The translations under genes were made by a program, and so were the position numbers. From positions 434,001 to 498,000 of the forward strand of contig NZ_BBMZ01000002.1 of NCBI RefSeq assembly GCF_000759795.1: 64,000 nt of DNA, written 5' to 3'. The stretch comes from Pseudescherichia vulneris NBRC 102420 (GTDB lineage Bacteria > Pseudomonadota > Gammaproteobacteria > Enterobacterales > Enterobacteriaceae). Below the pieces are notes generated by a model, which was not told where the DNA came from, ran no database searches, and saw only the letters and a list, made by a program, of their open reading frames with translations. Shown in pieces: positions 1 to 9,663 of the stretch. How positions within the stretch are numbered: position 1 is the stretch's first letter; each line of letters opens with the position of its first letter.

Positions 1-13
1 CTCTGAGGCCGCT

Positions 14-661
14 ATGGATCTGTTACATACCCTGTTTCCCGCCGCGTTTGCCATGCTGGCGCTGTCACACTTTGTCGCCCTGCTCAGCCCCGGCCCGGAC
101 TTCTTTCTGCTGACGGGCTACGCTATCCGCTACCGCCTGCGCGGCAGCATCGGGCTGTGCGTTGGCATCGCCGCAGGCAACGCCGTCTACATTGCGCTGG
201 CGATTATTGGCTGGAGTGAGCTACGGCGCTCACCCCTGCTGTTCTCCCTGATCGAAGTGGCCGGGGCGGCGTACCTGCTGTGGATAGGCAGCCAGCTTAT
301 TCGCAGCAGGCCGGGCAATCTCGCCCTACAAGGGGTCGATGCTGGCCGCCCGTCGCTGGTGAAGCAGGTGCTAATGGGACTGGCTTCGGCGCTGCTCAAC
401 CCGAAGAACGCCCTGTTCTACCTGGCGCTAATGGCCTCGCTGCTGGGGCCTAACGTTACGCTGCTCCAGCAGTCGGTAAGCGGCATCTGGATGGTCATCG
501 TGGTGCTGGTGTGGGATCTGCTGGTGGTGATGCTGATTGGTTTGCCGCCAGTGCAAAAACGCCTCTCGGCGGCGGTGGTCGTTATCGAGCGGATCGCCGG
601 TGCGGTGCTGATGGGGTTTGGGGTATGGATTTTAGCAACGTTGTTTTTTGCCGGACCCTAG
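14..661 (+). CDS. LysE/RhtB family amino-acid exporter
   Basis: A 215-residue, very hydrophobic protein with the family signature near the N-terminus (LLSPGPDFFLLTGYAIRYRLRGS begins around residue 24; SPGPD is typical) and about six membrane segments. RhtB/LysE proteins export amino acids or their analogues through the inner membrane using the proton gradient. Full length for the family. The start follows the window edge closely, so its promoter and ribosome binding site cannot be judged. The substrate cannot be read from sequence. Downstream on the opposite strand are yjiS and yjiR; no operon partner is visible. Confidence 0.85.
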   Translation: MDLLHTLFPAAFAMLALSHFVALLSPGPDFFLLTGYAIRYRLRGSIGLCVGIAAGNAVYIALAIIGWSELRRSPLLFSLIEVAGAAYLLWIGSQLIRSRPGNLALQGVDAGRPSLVKQVLMGLASALLNPKNALFYLALMASLLGPNVTLLQQSVSGIWMVIVVLVWDLLVVMLIGLPPVQKRLSAAVVVIERIAGAVLMGFGVWILATLFFAGP

Positions 662-670
662 GCCCGGCAA
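648..670. repeat. REP-like inverted repeat at end of the exporter gene
   Basis: Perfect 7-bp arms TTGCCGG/CCGGCAA around a 9-nt loop, overlapping the exporter stop codon. There is no U-tract after the stem on either strand, so it looks like a REP-type palindrome rather than an intrinsic terminator. Confidence 0.5.
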
Positions 671-694
671 GTGTAAATCCTGCTGGCTACGGCA

Positions 695-859
695 TTACTC
701 CACTTCACCCCGTCGCAGCCCTATATCCTTTAGCTGCTCATTGCTCATTTTTCGCAGGGTGCGCTGCGCCTGGCTCCGCAGATGCCATTTTTTTATCGCT
801 CGCCAGAGGATGACAAAGCCGATAAAGGGTCTTTTACCTCTGTTTTCATGAAATTCCAT
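695..859 (-). CDS. yjiS: DUF1127 small protein YjiS
   Basis: A 54-codon gene read on the minus strand, starting MEFHENRGKRPFIG and ending LRRGEVE. It has the DUF1127 C-terminal pattern: basic helix, then RTLRKMSNEQLKDIGLRR. E. coli YjiS, as I recall it, is also 54 residues with the same MEFHEN start and KDIGLRR end, and it also neighbours yjiR. The start is preceded by GAGGCAGAGA. DUF1127 proteins are small, Arg-rich and RNA- or stress-linked in some bacteria; the role here is unknown. It is divergent from yjiR and shares its upstream region. Confidence 0.85.
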   Translation of the reverse strand: MEFHENRGKRPFIGFVILWRAIKKWHLRSQAQRTLRKMSNEQLKDIGLRRGEVE

Positions 860-914
860 TCTCTGCCTCCTCGCGTTGACTGAAGCTCTATTTTCAGCGA
901 GAGAGGCATAAACA

Positions 915-1017
915 ATACAGACTCACAAAACCATTTTGTTTTCCATACAGATGCGCTAAAACGGTATCTGAACAGCGTCATTAGCATAGATCTGTACTGA
1001 TTTTTTAATCTGTATGG
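915..1017. promoter_or_regulatory. Symmetric ATACAGAT motif cluster (probable YjiR operator)
   Basis: Four copies of an ATACAGA(T)-type motif lie in the yjiS-yjiR divergent intergenic region. Two are in forward orientation (about 915-921 and 945-952) and two inverted (990-996 and 1008-1015). The inner part forms a perfect 10-bp inverted repeat, CCATACAGAT (943-952) and ATCTGTATGG (1008-1017). GntR/MocR regulators commonly bind repeated motifs next to their own genes, so autoregulation and control of yjiS are inferred. Confidence 0.55.
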
Positions 1018-1036
1018 CAATGAATAAGGATACAGC

Positions 1037-2449
1037 ATGGCACGGTATCAACGTCTGGCGGAGCTCTTAGCCGAGCGCATTGAGCAAGGCCTGTATCGCT
1101 ATGGAGAAAAACTCCCGTCGGTGCGCAGCCTGAGCCAGGAGCATGGCGTGAGCATCAGTACCGTTCAGCAGGCATATCAGACCCTTGAAACGCGGCAGCT
1201 TATTACCCCGCAGCCGCGATCCGGCTACTTTGTTGCGCCGCGCAAGGTGCAGCCGCCTGTGCCGCCCATGTCGCGGCCGGTACAGCGTCCGGTAGAGATC
1301 ACCCAGTGGGATCAGGTGATCGATATGCTCAAAGGCCACAAGGACAAAGAGATTATTCCTTTTAGCAGCGGCGCGCCGGATATCCAGCAGCCTAGCCTGC
1401 AACCGCTTTGGCGCGAGCTAAAACGCCTGGTACAGCATAACCTCGATGAGATCCTCGGCTATGACGCCCTGACCGGCCGCGTGGAGCTGCGGGAGCAGCT
1501 TGCCCGCCTGATGTTAGACGGCGGCTCGGTGGTGAGCGCGGAGGATATCATTATTACCAGCGGCAGCCAGAGCGGGCTTTCGCTTGCCCTGCTGGCGGTG
1601 TGCCGCCCTGGCGATATCATCGCTATTGAGTCCCCCACCTATTACGGCACCATGCAGCTTCTGCGCAGCCTGGGTTTCAAGGTCATTGAGATACCGACCG
1701 ATCCAGAAACGGGTATGAGCGTGGAGGCGCTGGAGCTGGCGCTGGCCCAGTGGCCAATCAAGGGAATTATTACCGTGCCGAACTGTAATAACCCGCTTGG
1801 GTTTATTATGCCGGACGCGCGTAAGCGGGCGCTTCTTGCTCTTGCCCAGAGCCATGACATCGTCATTTTTGAAGATGACGTCTATGGCGAACTGGCGACT
1901 GACTACCCGCGCCCACGCACGATCCACTCCTGGGATATTGATGGCCGGGTCATGCTGTGCAGCTCCTTTACCAAAACCGTCGCGCCTGGCCTGCGCGTGG
2001 GCTGGATTGTGCCTGGGCGCTACCACGACCGGTTTTTGCAGATGAAGTACGCCATGGTCGGCAGCAACGTCCCGGTAACTCAGCTGGCGGCGGCCAGCTT
2101 TATCAAAGACGGACATTACCATCGTCATATCAGGCGGATGCGCCAGATCTATCAGCGTAATATGGAAATCTATACCTGCTGGGTGCGTGAGTATTTTCCG
2201 GAAGGGATCTGCATCACGCGTCCGAAGGGTGGGTTTATGCTGTGGGTGGAACTGCCCGAGCAGGTCGACATGGTCTGCGTGGCGCAACAGCTGTGCCGGC
2301 TGAAAATCCAGGTGGCACCGGGATCGCTGTTTTCAGCATCAGGGAAGTATCGCAACTGCGTGCGAATTAACTGCGCGTTACCGCCAAATGAGAAGCATCA
2401 GGCGGTGATGGAGAAACTGGGCAATGCGGTAAAGGTGGCAATGGAATAA
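1037..2449 (+). CDS. yjiR: MocR-type GntR regulator with aminotransferase domain, YjiR
   Basis: A 470-residue MocR-family transcription factor. Residues 1-70 are a GntR winged helix (GEKLPSVRSLSQEHGVSISTVQQAY). Residues from about 100 onward are a fold-type I aminotransferase domain with the PLP-binding lysine in SSFTKTVAPGLRVGW (K313) and the PNCNNPLG motif around residue 250. MocR proteins use PLP plus an amino compound as effector and regulate neighbouring genes; some keep aminotransferase activity. Length and neighbourhood match E. coli YjiR. Start ATG follows a GGATAC stretch. Effector and targets are unknown; yjiS and yjiR itself are the obvious candidates. Confidence 0.85.
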   Translation: MARYQRLAELLAERIEQGLYRYGEKLPSVRSLSQEHGVSISTVQQAYQTLETRQLITPQPRSGYFVAPRKVQPPVPPMSRPVQRPVEITQWDQVIDMLKGHKDKEIIPFSSGAPDIQQPSLQPLWRELKRLVQHNLDEILGYDALTGRVELREQLARLMLDGGSVVSAEDIIITSGSQSGLSLALLAVCRPGDIIAIESPTYYGTMQLLRSLGFKVIEIPTDPETGMSVEALELALAQWPIKGIITVPNCNNPLGFIMPDARKRALLALAQSHDIVIFEDDVYGELATDYPRPRTIHSWDIDGRVMLCSSFTKTVAPGLRVGWIVPGRYHDRFLQMKYAMVGSNVPVTQLAAASFIKDGHYHRHIRRMRQIYQRNMEIYTCWVREYFPEGICITRPKGGFMLWVELPEQVDMVCVAQQLCRLKIQVAPGSLFSASGKYRNCVRINCALPPNEKHQAVMEKLGNAVKVAME

Positions 2450-2492
2450 CCCCCTCCCTCGCGACAGGGGGCGTGGAAGTTACTTGCTGACG

Positions 2493-3863
2493 CTACTTAC
2501 TCACCACTACCAGCTTCTGGTTCACAAACTCTTTGATCCCCAGATCCGACAGCTCGCGACCAAAGCCGGAGCGCTTAACGCCGCCGAACGGCAGTTCCGG
2601 TGCGGTATCGGTCAGGGAGTTGATGTAAACCATCCCAGTCTCGATACGTGACGCCAGGGCTTTTGCCCGATCGATATTCTGGCTAAAGATAGAGCCGCCC
2701 AGACCGTAGTTTGAGTCGTTCGCCAGCTGCACAACCTCATCATCATCTTTGACCACGTAAATCTGCGCCACCGGACCGAAGAACTCTTCAAAATAGGCCG
2801 GATTGTCGCGGGTGATGTGGGTCAGGATCGTTGGCTCGAAGAAGTTACCTTCGCGCTCAACGGGCTTACCGCCAAGATGCAGCTTCGCTCCGTTTTTCAC
2901 CGCCTCGTTAACCTGCTTGGTCAGCGTTTCCAGCGCGTCTTTAGACGATAGCGGGCCTAAGGTCGTAGACTCATCCATCGGGTCACCGATCTTCACCTGG
3001 CGGAAGGCGTCGGTATATTTCTCCAGGAACTTATCTGCGATGGATTCCTGCACAATAAAGCGCTTCGCGGCTGTACAGACCTGACCGGCGTTTTGCAGAC
3101 GCGCGGTGACGCCCACCTCAACGGCTTTATCCAGATCGCTGTCGTCCAGTACGACAAAGACGTCATTACCGCCCAGTTCAAGGGTCGCTTTCTTCAGCTT
3201 CTTGGCCGCCTGCGCTGCTACCGCGCTGCCTGCCGTTTCAGAGCCGGTCAGCGCTACGCCCTGAACGCGATCGTCAGCAATGATGTTGGACACCTGGTCC
3301 GAAGAGATAAACAGGTTGGTATACGCCCCCTCTGGCGCCCCCGCCTCTCGCACCAGCTGCTCGAAGATTTCCGCGCAGTGCGGCACGATGCTAGCATGTT
3401 TAACGATAATCGGGTTACCGGCAGCCAGGTTCGGGGCCAGAACGCGCATCAGCTGATAGTAAGGGAAGTTCCACGGTTCTACCGCCATCAGCACGCCGAT
3501 GGGGTGATGCTCAACCCAGGCGTCGCCCAGATCGGAGTTGTATTTTACCGGCGCAAGGAAAGTATCGGCATTATCGGCATAGTAGCGCGCAATGCTCGCA
3601 CACAATTTCACTTCTCCGCGGCTCTGCTCGATCAGTTTGCCCATCTCTTGGGTGGCAATTTTCGCCAGCTCCTCTGAACGTTCCTCCAGCAGATTGGCAA
3701 GCTTAAGCAGTATAGGTAGACGCTTCTCAATATCGCCCTTTGACCATGAGGAGTGGTATAGCGCATCCGCTTTTTTCAGCGTCGCCTCGATATCCGCATC
3801 AGTATGGGACGGATACTCTTTAACAAGCTGATTTGTGAATGGATTCACTGTCTGATAGGCCAT
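2493..3863 (-). CDS. NAD(P)-dependent succinate-semialdehyde/aldehyde dehydrogenase
   Basis: A 456-residue aldehyde dehydrogenase with every core element: PWNFPY (N132), the catalytic base in LELGG (E229), the nucleophile in NAGQVCTAAKR (C263), and EEFFGPVA followed by PFGGVKRSGFGREL at the C-terminus. The short N-terminus and overall pattern resemble succinate-semialdehyde dehydrogenases such as E. coli Sad (YneI). That family oxidises succinate semialdehyde to succinate. The start is set at the ATG preceded by AGGAGGTATTTGAG; the open frame extends 25 codons further upstream without a better ribosome binding site. The gene is convergent with yjiR. The true substrate could be another short aldehyde. 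Confidence 0.85.
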   Translation of the reverse strand: MAYQTVNPFTNQLVKEYPSHTDADIEATLKKADALYHSSWSKGDIEKRLPILLKLANLLEERSEELAKIATQEMGKLIEQSRGEVKLCASIARYYADNADTFLAPVKYNSDLGDAWVEHHPIGVLMAVEPWNFPYYQLMRVLAPNLAAGNPIIVKHASIVPHCAEIFEQLVREAGAPEGAYTNLFISSDQVSNIIADDRVQGVALTGSETAGSAVAAQAAKKLKKATLELGGNDVFVVLDDSDLDKAVEVGVTARLQNAGQVCTAAKRFIVQESIADKFLEKYTDAFRQVKIGDPMDESTTLGPLSSKDALETLTKQVNEAVKNGAKLHLGGKPVEREGNFFEPTILTHITRDNPAYFEEFFGPVAQIYVVKDDDEVVQLANDSNYGLGGSIFSQNIDRAKALASRIETGMVYINSLTDTAPELPFGGVKRSGFGRELSDLGIKEFVNQKLVVVSK

Positions 3864-4072
3864 CTCAAATACCTCCTGGTTAGCAGTAAAAGATGCTGAT
3901 AAGGTTAATAAGGGTAGTTGAAATGTGTGATCGCGCATGGATTATCTGGCATAAACAGACGGTTCTGAGTCCTCTGCGAAGTAGAGAATAGCCCAGCATT
4001 TGCGCGATAGTACCTTCACCTTCTACGCTTAAACGCATGGATAAAATCACTGACTGTTCATCGGGAGAGATC

Positions 4073-4594
4073 ATGAGCGAAGCCACTATTCGCGGTATGG
4101 ACCATATCGGCATTACCGTACCGGACATCAAGCAGGCAACCACCTTCTTCTGTGCCGCCCTGGGCGCAGAGCTGCTCTATGAATCCGTCTCGCCTGGTCA
4201 GGAGATTGACCAGGACGCCCAGCAGCACACGCTGCGTCTTGCCCCTGGCACCCAGGTGAAAGCGGTCAGGATGCTGAAGCTGCACAACGGTCCGGGCATC
4301 GAGCTATTTGAGATGCAGGGGCCGGATCAGGACCAACCCCAGCGGGCCAGCGACTATGGTCTGCAACACTTTGCGGTCTATACCGATAATATCGAGCAGG
4401 CAACGCAGCGCTTCGAAGAGGCCGGCGGCAAGATGTTCACCGAGCCCAAGCCGCTTACCTTCCCTACCGAGTATGGCGACGGCAACCAGTTCTGCTACGG
4501 CAGCACGCCGTGGGGCGGCATCATTGAATTCATCTCCCGTCCCTCGCCGATGCCCTACGAGAAAGAGACCGCTTCGCGGCGCTGGAAACCCTGA
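4073..4594 (+). CDS. VOC (glyoxalase/bleomycin-resistance fold) family protein
   Basis: A 173-residue protein with paired beta-alpha-beta-beta-beta modules of the vicinal oxygen chelate fold. Candidate metal ligands are the His in MDHIGITVPD near the start, His in LQHFAVYTDN mid-protein, and Glu in GGIIEFISRP near the end. VOC proteins include glyoxalases, dioxygenases and epimerases; nothing here identifies the reaction. The start is placed at the ATG after CGGGAGAGATC; an upstream in-frame ATG at 4037 lacks a ribosome binding site. It is divergent from the aldehyde dehydrogenase and 41 bp before yjiN on the same strand. Confidence 0.75.
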   Translation: MSEATIRGMDHIGITVPDIKQATTFFCAALGAELLYESVSPGQEIDQDAQQHTLRLAPGTQVKAVRMLKLHNGPGIELFEMQGPDQDQPQRASDYGLQHFAVYTDNIEQATQRFEEAGGKMFTEPKPLTFPTEYGDGNQFCYGSTPWGGIIEFISRPSPMPYEKETASRRWKP

Positions 4595-4635
4595 TCGGGA
4601 TTTCTATTTAGTCGTCAGGGATCTATGATGAGTAG

Positions 4636-5907
4636 ATGGATAAATTAGCCGAACTTAAACGCGCCAAGCGCCTGGCCCTGTCGCTGCTGCTGATCGCCGC
4701 GGCGACCTTTGCTACCACCCTGTTTCTGCCGCCCACCCGCCTGGTTGGCGCAGTGAAGGCCGTCGCCGAAGCGGCAATGGTAGGCGCGCTGGCCGACTGG
4801 TTTGCGGTGGTGGCGCTGTTCCGCCGCGTGCCGCTGCCCTTTATTTCCCGCCATACGGCGATCATCCCGCGTAATCAGGAGCGGATCGGCGATAATCTCG
4901 GCATCTTCGTGCAAGAGAAGTTTCTCGATACCCAGTCGCTGATCGCGCTGATTCGCCGTCACGAGCCTGCGCTGATGATCGGCTCCTGGTTCAGCCAGCC
5001 GGATAACGCCCGTCGGGTAGGTCAACACCTGTTGCAGGTGATGAGCGGCTTTCTCGATCTCACCGACGATGCCCGCATCCAGAACTTGCTCAAACGCGCC
5101 GTGCACAAGGCGATCGATAAGGTCGATCTCTCTGGCACCACCGCGCTGGTGCTGGAGAGCCTGACCAAAAACAACCGCCATCAGGTGCTGCTGGACTCGC
5201 TGATCGCCCAGCTTCTGATGCTGATCCAACGCCAGAGCACCCGCGACTTTATTGCCCACCACATCGTGCGCTGGCTGAAGACCGAGCATCCGCGTAAAGC
5301 GAAGCTGCTGCCCACCGAGTGGCTGGGGGAGCAGAGCGCGGAGATGGTCTCCAGCGCGGTGAACTCCCTGCTGGATGACATCAGCCATGACCAGGCCCAC
5401 CAGATCCGCCAGGCCTTTGACAAAGCCACCCTGAAGCTTATCGATCGGCTGAAGCACGATCCGGAGATGGCCGCCCGGGCAGAGAGCACCAAGACCTACC
5501 TGAAAGAGGACGAAGCGTTTAACCGCTATCTGGGCGAGCTGTGGGGCGATCTGCGCAACTGGCTGAAGGCCGATATGGAGAGTGAAAACTCAAAAGTGCA
5601 GCTGCGCATCGCCGAGGCCGGACAGTGGTTTGGCGAAACGCTGGTGGCGGATAGCGCCCTGCGCGCCTCGTTTAATCAGCATCTTGAGCAGGCCGCTCAA
5701 AGTGTGGCCCCGGAGTTTGCCCAGTTCCTGACCCGCCACATCAGCGATACGGTCAAGAGCTGGGATGCAAAAGAGATGTCGCAGCAGATCGAGCTCAACA
5801 TCGGCAAAGATCTGCAGTTTATCCGCGTCAACGGCACGCTGGTCGGCGGCACCATCGGGCTTATCCTGTGGCTCCTGTCACAGCTGCCGGGGCTGTTTGC
5901 CGGCTGA
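4636..5907 (+). CDS. yjiN: DUF445 inner-membrane protein YjiN
   Basis: A 423-residue protein matching E. coli YjiN in length, N-terminus and neighbourhood. There is one hydrophobic segment near residues 12-31, a long helical region rich in charged residues ([19 protein letters not shown] at about 50, characteristic of DUF445), and a final membrane segment in the last 25 residues. This layout suggests two membrane anchors bracketing a large soluble domain. Function is unknown. An uncharacteristic ribosome binding site (GGGATCTATGATGAGT) leaves the exact start slightly uncertain. It abuts the convergent DUF2955 gene with no gap. Confidence 0.85.
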   Translation: MDKLAELKRAKRLALSLLLIAAATFATTLFLPPTRLVGAVKAVAEAAMVGALADWFAVVALFRRVPLPFISRHTAIIPRNQERIGDNLGIFVQEKFLDTQSLIALIRRHEPALMIGSWFSQPDNARRVGQHLLQVMSGFLDLTDDARIQNLLKRAVHKAIDKVDLSGTTALVLESLTKNNRHQVLLDSLIAQLLMLIQRQSTRDFIAHHIVRWLKTEHPRKAKLLPTEWLGEQSAEMVSSAVNSLLDDISHDQAHQIRQAFDKATLKLIDRLKHDPEMAARAESTKTYLKEDEAFNRYLGELWGDLRNWLKADMESENSKVQLRIAEAGQWFGETLVADSALRASFNQHLEQAAQSVAPEFAQFLTRHISDTVKSWDAKEMSQQIELNIGKDLQFIRVNGTLVGGTIGLILWLLSQLPGLFAG

Positions 5908-6978
5908 TCAGGCGGGTGGCGGTATCACGTAACGCGTAGCCGCGAAGCGGTTGAGCAGCAGGTGAACCAGGAACACGAGCGTCAGGGTAATGAACAGCGA
6001 CACGGTAACCGAGACGATACGGTAGAGATCGCTGAACACCAGATCCTGATTAGGGTGCATATTCTGGCCAAACATGATCCCAAGGGTGGTGATGCTGGCA
6101 AAGCCCACGCCCGCCCCCACCTTCTCCATGGTATGCAGCCGCGCACCCACCCCTAGCCCGAGACAGATCAGCGGCATCATCAGCAGCATATGGCTGCTGT
6201 GATCGTAGAGCACCAGCTGGATCAGCAGAATATAGACGCAGCCCAGCACCACGCCCGCGATTCGCCATATTGAGCTGAGCACTGCGCCACGGTAGCTCAT
6301 CGGGAAGAGGCTGAGCACGCCCGCCATCAGCGCCGACAGCGAGTCGCTGAGGTTACACACCTGGAAGACGATAAAGATCACCGTTGCCACGATGCCGGAG
6401 AGCAGCGACTCATGGCGGATGCGGGCAGCGTCTTTCTCGATCACCGGTGGGCGCATACGCGGCTCGACGTCCGGGATCAGGTAGTGCAGCAGCGCGCTCA
6501 GGCAGACCGCCATCACGCAGGCCTCAATATTCGAAAAGAACAGCACGTGCCAGTCGTTAGTGGGATAGCTCATAAAGTTGAGCATCGTGCTCTGGCATAC
6601 CACCCCCATCGAACCGAAGAGAAACAGCGGCCCCTGACTCATAAAGCGAAAGCGCACCACGTACAGGGCAAAGACCACCAGCGTCATGATCACCGGCCAT
6701 TGCGACAGAAAGCCGATGATCAGCACCATCTCAATGCAGTTGATGACCGAGCTGAAGATAAACTGCCTCGCCACGTGGCCATTGAAGACCGGCACCAGCG
6801 ACATCAGCATCAGCGGGTAGACCACAAAGAAGACGCCGTACTGAACGTTGTAGAAGCTCGAAATGCTTAACGCTAGCGTCCCCGCCAGCGCAATACGCAG
6901 CGTCTGGCGGAAATCGTTCGCCGAGTAGACGACCTTGTCGTGAGGCGAAAAAACGCGGGCCAGCGTACTAATAGACAT
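5908..6978 (-). CDS. DUF2955/FUSC-like inner-membrane protein, efflux partner
   Basis: A 356-residue polytopic membrane protein with two blocks of hydrophobic helices separated by a short cytoplasmic stretch (PDVEPRMRPPVIEKDAARIRHE). The arrangement resembles the fusaric-acid/AaeB-type efflux proteins of the DUF2955 group. The start MSISTLARVF is chosen because the next upstream candidate lies deep inside the preceding gene. It overlaps the stop of the HlyD gene by 11 bp, which implies translational coupling. Together the two would form an inner-membrane pump and its periplasmic adaptor, possibly exporting aromatic acids. The substrate is not predictable. Confidence 0.75.
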   Translation of the reverse strand: MSISTLARVFSPHDKVVYSANDFRQTLRIALAGTLALSISSFYNVQYGVFFVVYPLMLMSLVPVFNGHVARQFIFSSVINCIEMVLIIGFLSQWPVIMTLVVFALYVVRFRFMSQGPLFLFGSMGVVCQSTMLNFMSYPTNDWHVLFFSNIEACVMAVCLSALLHYLIPDVEPRMRPPVIEKDAARIRHESLLSGIVATVIFIVFQVCNLSDSLSALMAGVLSLFPMSYRGAVLSSIWRIAGVVLGCVYILLIQLVLYDHSSHMLLMMPLICLGLGVGARLHTMEKVGAGVGFASITTLGIMFGQNMHPNQDLVFSDLYRIVSVTVSLFITLTLVFLVHLLLNRFAATRYVIPPPA

Positions 6979-8035
6979 AATGCAGCAAACTAACCAGGTG
7001 GATTTGCAGGCCGGAGAAGAAATGGGCAAACGGCCCTTCGCTGTTGTAGAGCTGAACGGTGGCGCGCGCCCCGGTTGGCAGCGGCTGCGCCAGCGGCTCA
7101 TCCAGCACGACGTGGATACGCATTCGCTGGGCATCGCGCACCCAGCGGTTAGAGGTTTCCGGCTGGGATAGATCGCCGTTCACCGCCTCCTGGCCCGCCA
7201 GGATCCCAGCGTCGCGGGAGGTCACCCGAGCATGGAACACCTGGCCCGGCAGCGCATCAAAGACCACTGCGGCATCCGTCCCCGGTTTTGTATGGCGCAG
7301 GCTCTTCTCACGGAAGTCGGCCACGATATCGGTGTTATTGCTCACTAACGCCAGCGCTGCCGATCCGGCAGAGGCGTACCAGCCAGGGCTGAGCTGCAGG
7401 TTGCTGATGGTGCCATCCGCCTCGGCGCGGATCTGCGTCCAGCCCAGGTTAAGCTGCGCCTCTTCCAGCGCGTTCTGGTACTTCTGCAGGGTAACGTTAT
7501 GCGCATCGTCCCGATCGCCGCGCTGAATGTGCAGCGCACGGATGTTTGCCTGTAGATTACTGACCGATTGCTCGCTGGACTGCCACGCGGTGCGAACCTT
7601 ATCGAGATCCTGCTGGGAGACGTTCTGGGTGGTGCTCAGGCGCTGATAGCGATCGAAGGTGGCCTTGTCGTTGCGGGCTGTAAGCTGGGCGCTGGTCAGG
7701 CTCGCCTGCGAGGCGGCGATCTGCGCATCAAGCTGCTGGTTGGTCAGATGCGCCTGCCGCAGTGCAATCTGCGCCGCCTCCACGCGGTTGATAAACGGCG
7801 TACGATCCAGCTCAAACAGCAGATCGCCCTTCTTTACCTGGCTGTTGTTGTGCACATAGACCTGGGCGACATAGCCCGAGACGCGGGCGGAAACGGGCGA
7901 CACCACGCGCATCACGGTGGAGTCCGGCGTCAGCGGGATCCAGATATCCGCAACGATAAAATAGACAAACATCAGCAGGAAAGAGGCAATACTGACCCTT
8001 ACCCAGCGGGCGAATTTTTGTTCAGGCGTCATCAT
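6968..8035 (-). CDS. HlyD/EmrA-type membrane fusion protein
   Basis: A 355-residue periplasmic adaptor. It has one N-terminal membrane helix (about 13-33), a biotinyl-lipoyl half motif (VSPVSARVSGYVAQVYV at about 47), a coiled-coil hairpin rich in Gln/Ala/Leu (about 85-200), the second lipoyl half (IRAEADGTISNLQLSPGWYASAG) and a beta-barrel C-terminal domain. Such proteins bridge an inner-membrane transporter and an outer-membrane channel. No outer-membrane factor gene is nearby, so TolC may serve. It is first of two genes, overlapping the DUF2955 partner. Two adjacent ATGs make the first residue ambiguous by one. Confidence 0.85.
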   Translation of the reverse strand: MMTPEQKFARWVRVSIASFLLMFVYFIVADIWIPLTPDSTVMRVVSPVSARVSGYVAQVYVHNNSQVKKGDLLFELDRTPFINRVEAAQIALRQAHLTNQQLDAQIAASQASLTSAQLTARNDKATFDRYQRLSTTQNVSQQDLDKVRTAWQSSEQSVSNLQANIRALHIQRGDRDDAHNVTLQKYQNALEEAQLNLGWTQIRAEADGTISNLQLSPGWYASAGSAALALVSNNTDIVADFREKSLRHTKPGTDAAVVFDALPGQVFHARVTSRDAGILAGQEAVNGDLSQPETSNRWVRDAQRMRIHVVLDEPLAQPLPTGARATVQLYNSEGPFAHFFSGLQIHLVSLLHYVY

Positions 8036-8243
8036 AATTATTATGTCTTACGGTGTTAATGCAGGTGATGCAGCGGCGCACCAGGCATGCCAGCGGCGTC
8101 GGTTGACAAAAGCGGGGTAAGCTAATGCTTATCAGGGAAACTATCAAGAAATGAACAGCTAAAGAGCATGGAATGCGAAAGGTAACAGCCCTGTCCCAGC
8201 GCTGTTACCATTATAAGTACGGGAACGAAGCGAATCTGAAACG

Positions 8244-8666
8244 CTATGCGTCGGAAGTAAAACGCATACCCGCGTAGGGCCTCTGCCTGCAGGCAGCCAG
8301 GCGCTGGGCTAAATCGCCCACGTGGATCTCCAGTTGATGCCCGTCTGGATCGAGAAAATAGCAGGAGTCGCCTTCGCTCCTGTTCTCTTTCCAAAATACC
8401 GTTTCGGCCTGCTCCAGCCTGGCAACAAAGGCAGGAAAATCCTGTGCGGCAATGCTGAAGGCGTAGTGGGTGTAGTCTTTTTCAGCGAATGCAACCTGCT
8501 GACGAGCCGCATCGACCGACAGGCACAGCCACAGATCGCCGCAGCTAAAGTACGCTCCGTTATCCCACTGCGCGTGGAGTTCGAGTCCCAGCACACGCTG
8601 GTAAAAGTCGACGCTGCGTCTTAGATCAACGACGGCTAGCGTGAGGTGGTTCAAACCTTTCAGCAT
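8244..8666 (-). CDS. fosA: Fosfomycin resistance glutathione transferase FosA
   Basis: A 140-residue VOC-fold enzyme that adds glutathione to the oxirane ring of fosfomycin, using Mn2+ and K+. All residues known in FosA are present with a constant offset: metal ligands H7, H67 and E113; substrate-binding T9, K93, S97, S101 and R122; and the [10 protein letters not shown] core. It should therefore be an active FosA rather than a distant VOC relative. It begins 17 bp after the LysR gene on the same strand, so the two are probably cotranscribed. Chromosomal fosA copies are common in Enterobacter and Klebsiella and confer intrinsic low susceptibility; no mobile element flanks it. Confidence 0.9.
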   Translation of the reverse strand: MLKGLNHLTLAVVDLRRSVDFYQRVLGLELHAQWDNGAYFSCGDLWLCLSVDAARQQVAFAEKDYTHYAFSIAAQDFPAFVARLEQAETVFWKENRSEGDSCYFLDPDGHQLEIHVGDLAQRLAACRQRPYAGMRFTSDA

Positions 8667-8683
8667 ACGCTTCCCCTTCTGTT

Positions 8684-9577
8684 TTACATCGAATCAGCAA
8701 TGTAGTTCCGCAGCCACTGATGCCCTGGATCGCGGTGCACGCGCTCGTGCCACAGCATTAAAATTTCAAAGCCCGGTACCTCGACAGGGGGTTCAACAAC
8801 GGTTAATCCTCCCACCGATTTAACCAGCCGCTCCGGCACCACGGCCACCAGATCGGTACTCGCCAATACCTTGAGCATAAACAGAAAATGCGGTACGGAA
8901 AGCACCACCCGGCGTGAGAGGCCATGCGTTGCCAGTACAGCGTCGGTTGCGCCACTAAAGCCACCGCCGTCCGGAGACACCATGACATGCTCAAGCTGGC
9001 AAAACTGCGCCAGCGTGGGTCGGCGCTTAAGCCTGGGGTGATCCTGGCGTCCGGCCAGCACGTAGCGCTCGGTAAACAGCGATCGCTGATGCAGCTCCGG
9101 CGGCGCGCTGTCACGGGTATGAAAAATGATGTCTCGCTCGCCCTGCTCTGCCTGCCGCACGCTCTGCCCTGGGCTGAGTTCATATATTGCTAGCCGAGTA
9201 CCCGGTGCAGCGGTGCGCAGGCCGTTTAGCAGCGGCAGCACAATGGCGGTTTCGGTGTAATCGGTAGCGGCTACCCGCCAGGTGAGATTCGCCTTGGTGG
9301 GATCGAAAGCCTCCTCCGGCGCAATGGCACTTTGGAGCACCTCAAGCGCCTGCCGCAGCGGCTCACGCAGCGTATCCGCTCTGGCGGTAGGTATCATGCC
9401 GCGCGGCCCGGGAAGCAGAAGCGGATCGTTAAAGATCTCTCTGAGTCGGGCAAGCTGCACGCTGACGGAGGGTTGGGAAAGGTTCAGACGCTGCGCCGCC
9501 CGCGTCACGTTGTGTTCCGCCAGCAGTACATCAAGGGTCAGTAACAGGTTGAGATCCAGCTGGCCGATATTAATCAT
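8684..9577 (-). CDS. LysR-family transcriptional regulator
   Basis: A 297-residue LysR regulator with an N-terminal winged helix ([38 protein letters not shown], residues 12-50) and a C-terminal substrate-binding-like domain. The N-terminus resembles the NodD/LeuO-like branch. It lies upstream of fosA on the same strand and is divergent, across 86 bp, from the flavin oxidoreductase gene. This is the classical LysR layout, in which the divergent gene is the main target. Effector unknown. Confidence 0.88.
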   Translation of the reverse strand: MINIGQLDLNLLLTLDVLLAEHNVTRAAQRLNLSQPSVSVQLARLREIFNDPLLLPGPRGMIPTARADTLREPLRQALEVLQSAIAPEEAFDPTKANLTWRVAATDYTETAIVLPLLNGLRTAAPGTRLAIYELSPGQSVRQAEQGERDIIFHTRDSAPPELHQRSLFTERYVLAGRQDHPRLKRRPTLAQFCQLEHVMVSPDGGGFSGATDAVLATHGLSRRVVLSVPHFLFMLKVLASTDLVAVVPERLVKSVGGLTVVEPPVEVPGFEILMLWHERVHRDPGHQWLRNYIADSM

Positions 9578-9663
9578 CGCTATACCAAAGATATTAACAA
9601 TTAATTTCTACTATATCTGCTGCCCCTCTATTCTGCATTTCTTTCTTATTACTGGAATAGATC

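Noticed and set aside
793-1038. 81-codon minus-strand frame over the yjiS start and operator region
   Set aside because: It reads through the intergenic operator and ends in another frame of yjiS, whose own 54-codon frame is a family match.
2452-2472. CCCCCT/AGGGGG hairpin after yjiR
   Set aside because: Short imperfect stem without a U-tract on either strand; not supportable as a terminator.
4645-5457. 270-codon minus-strand frame across yjiN
   Set aside because: Antisense of yjiN; no motif, and yjiN is a clear family match.
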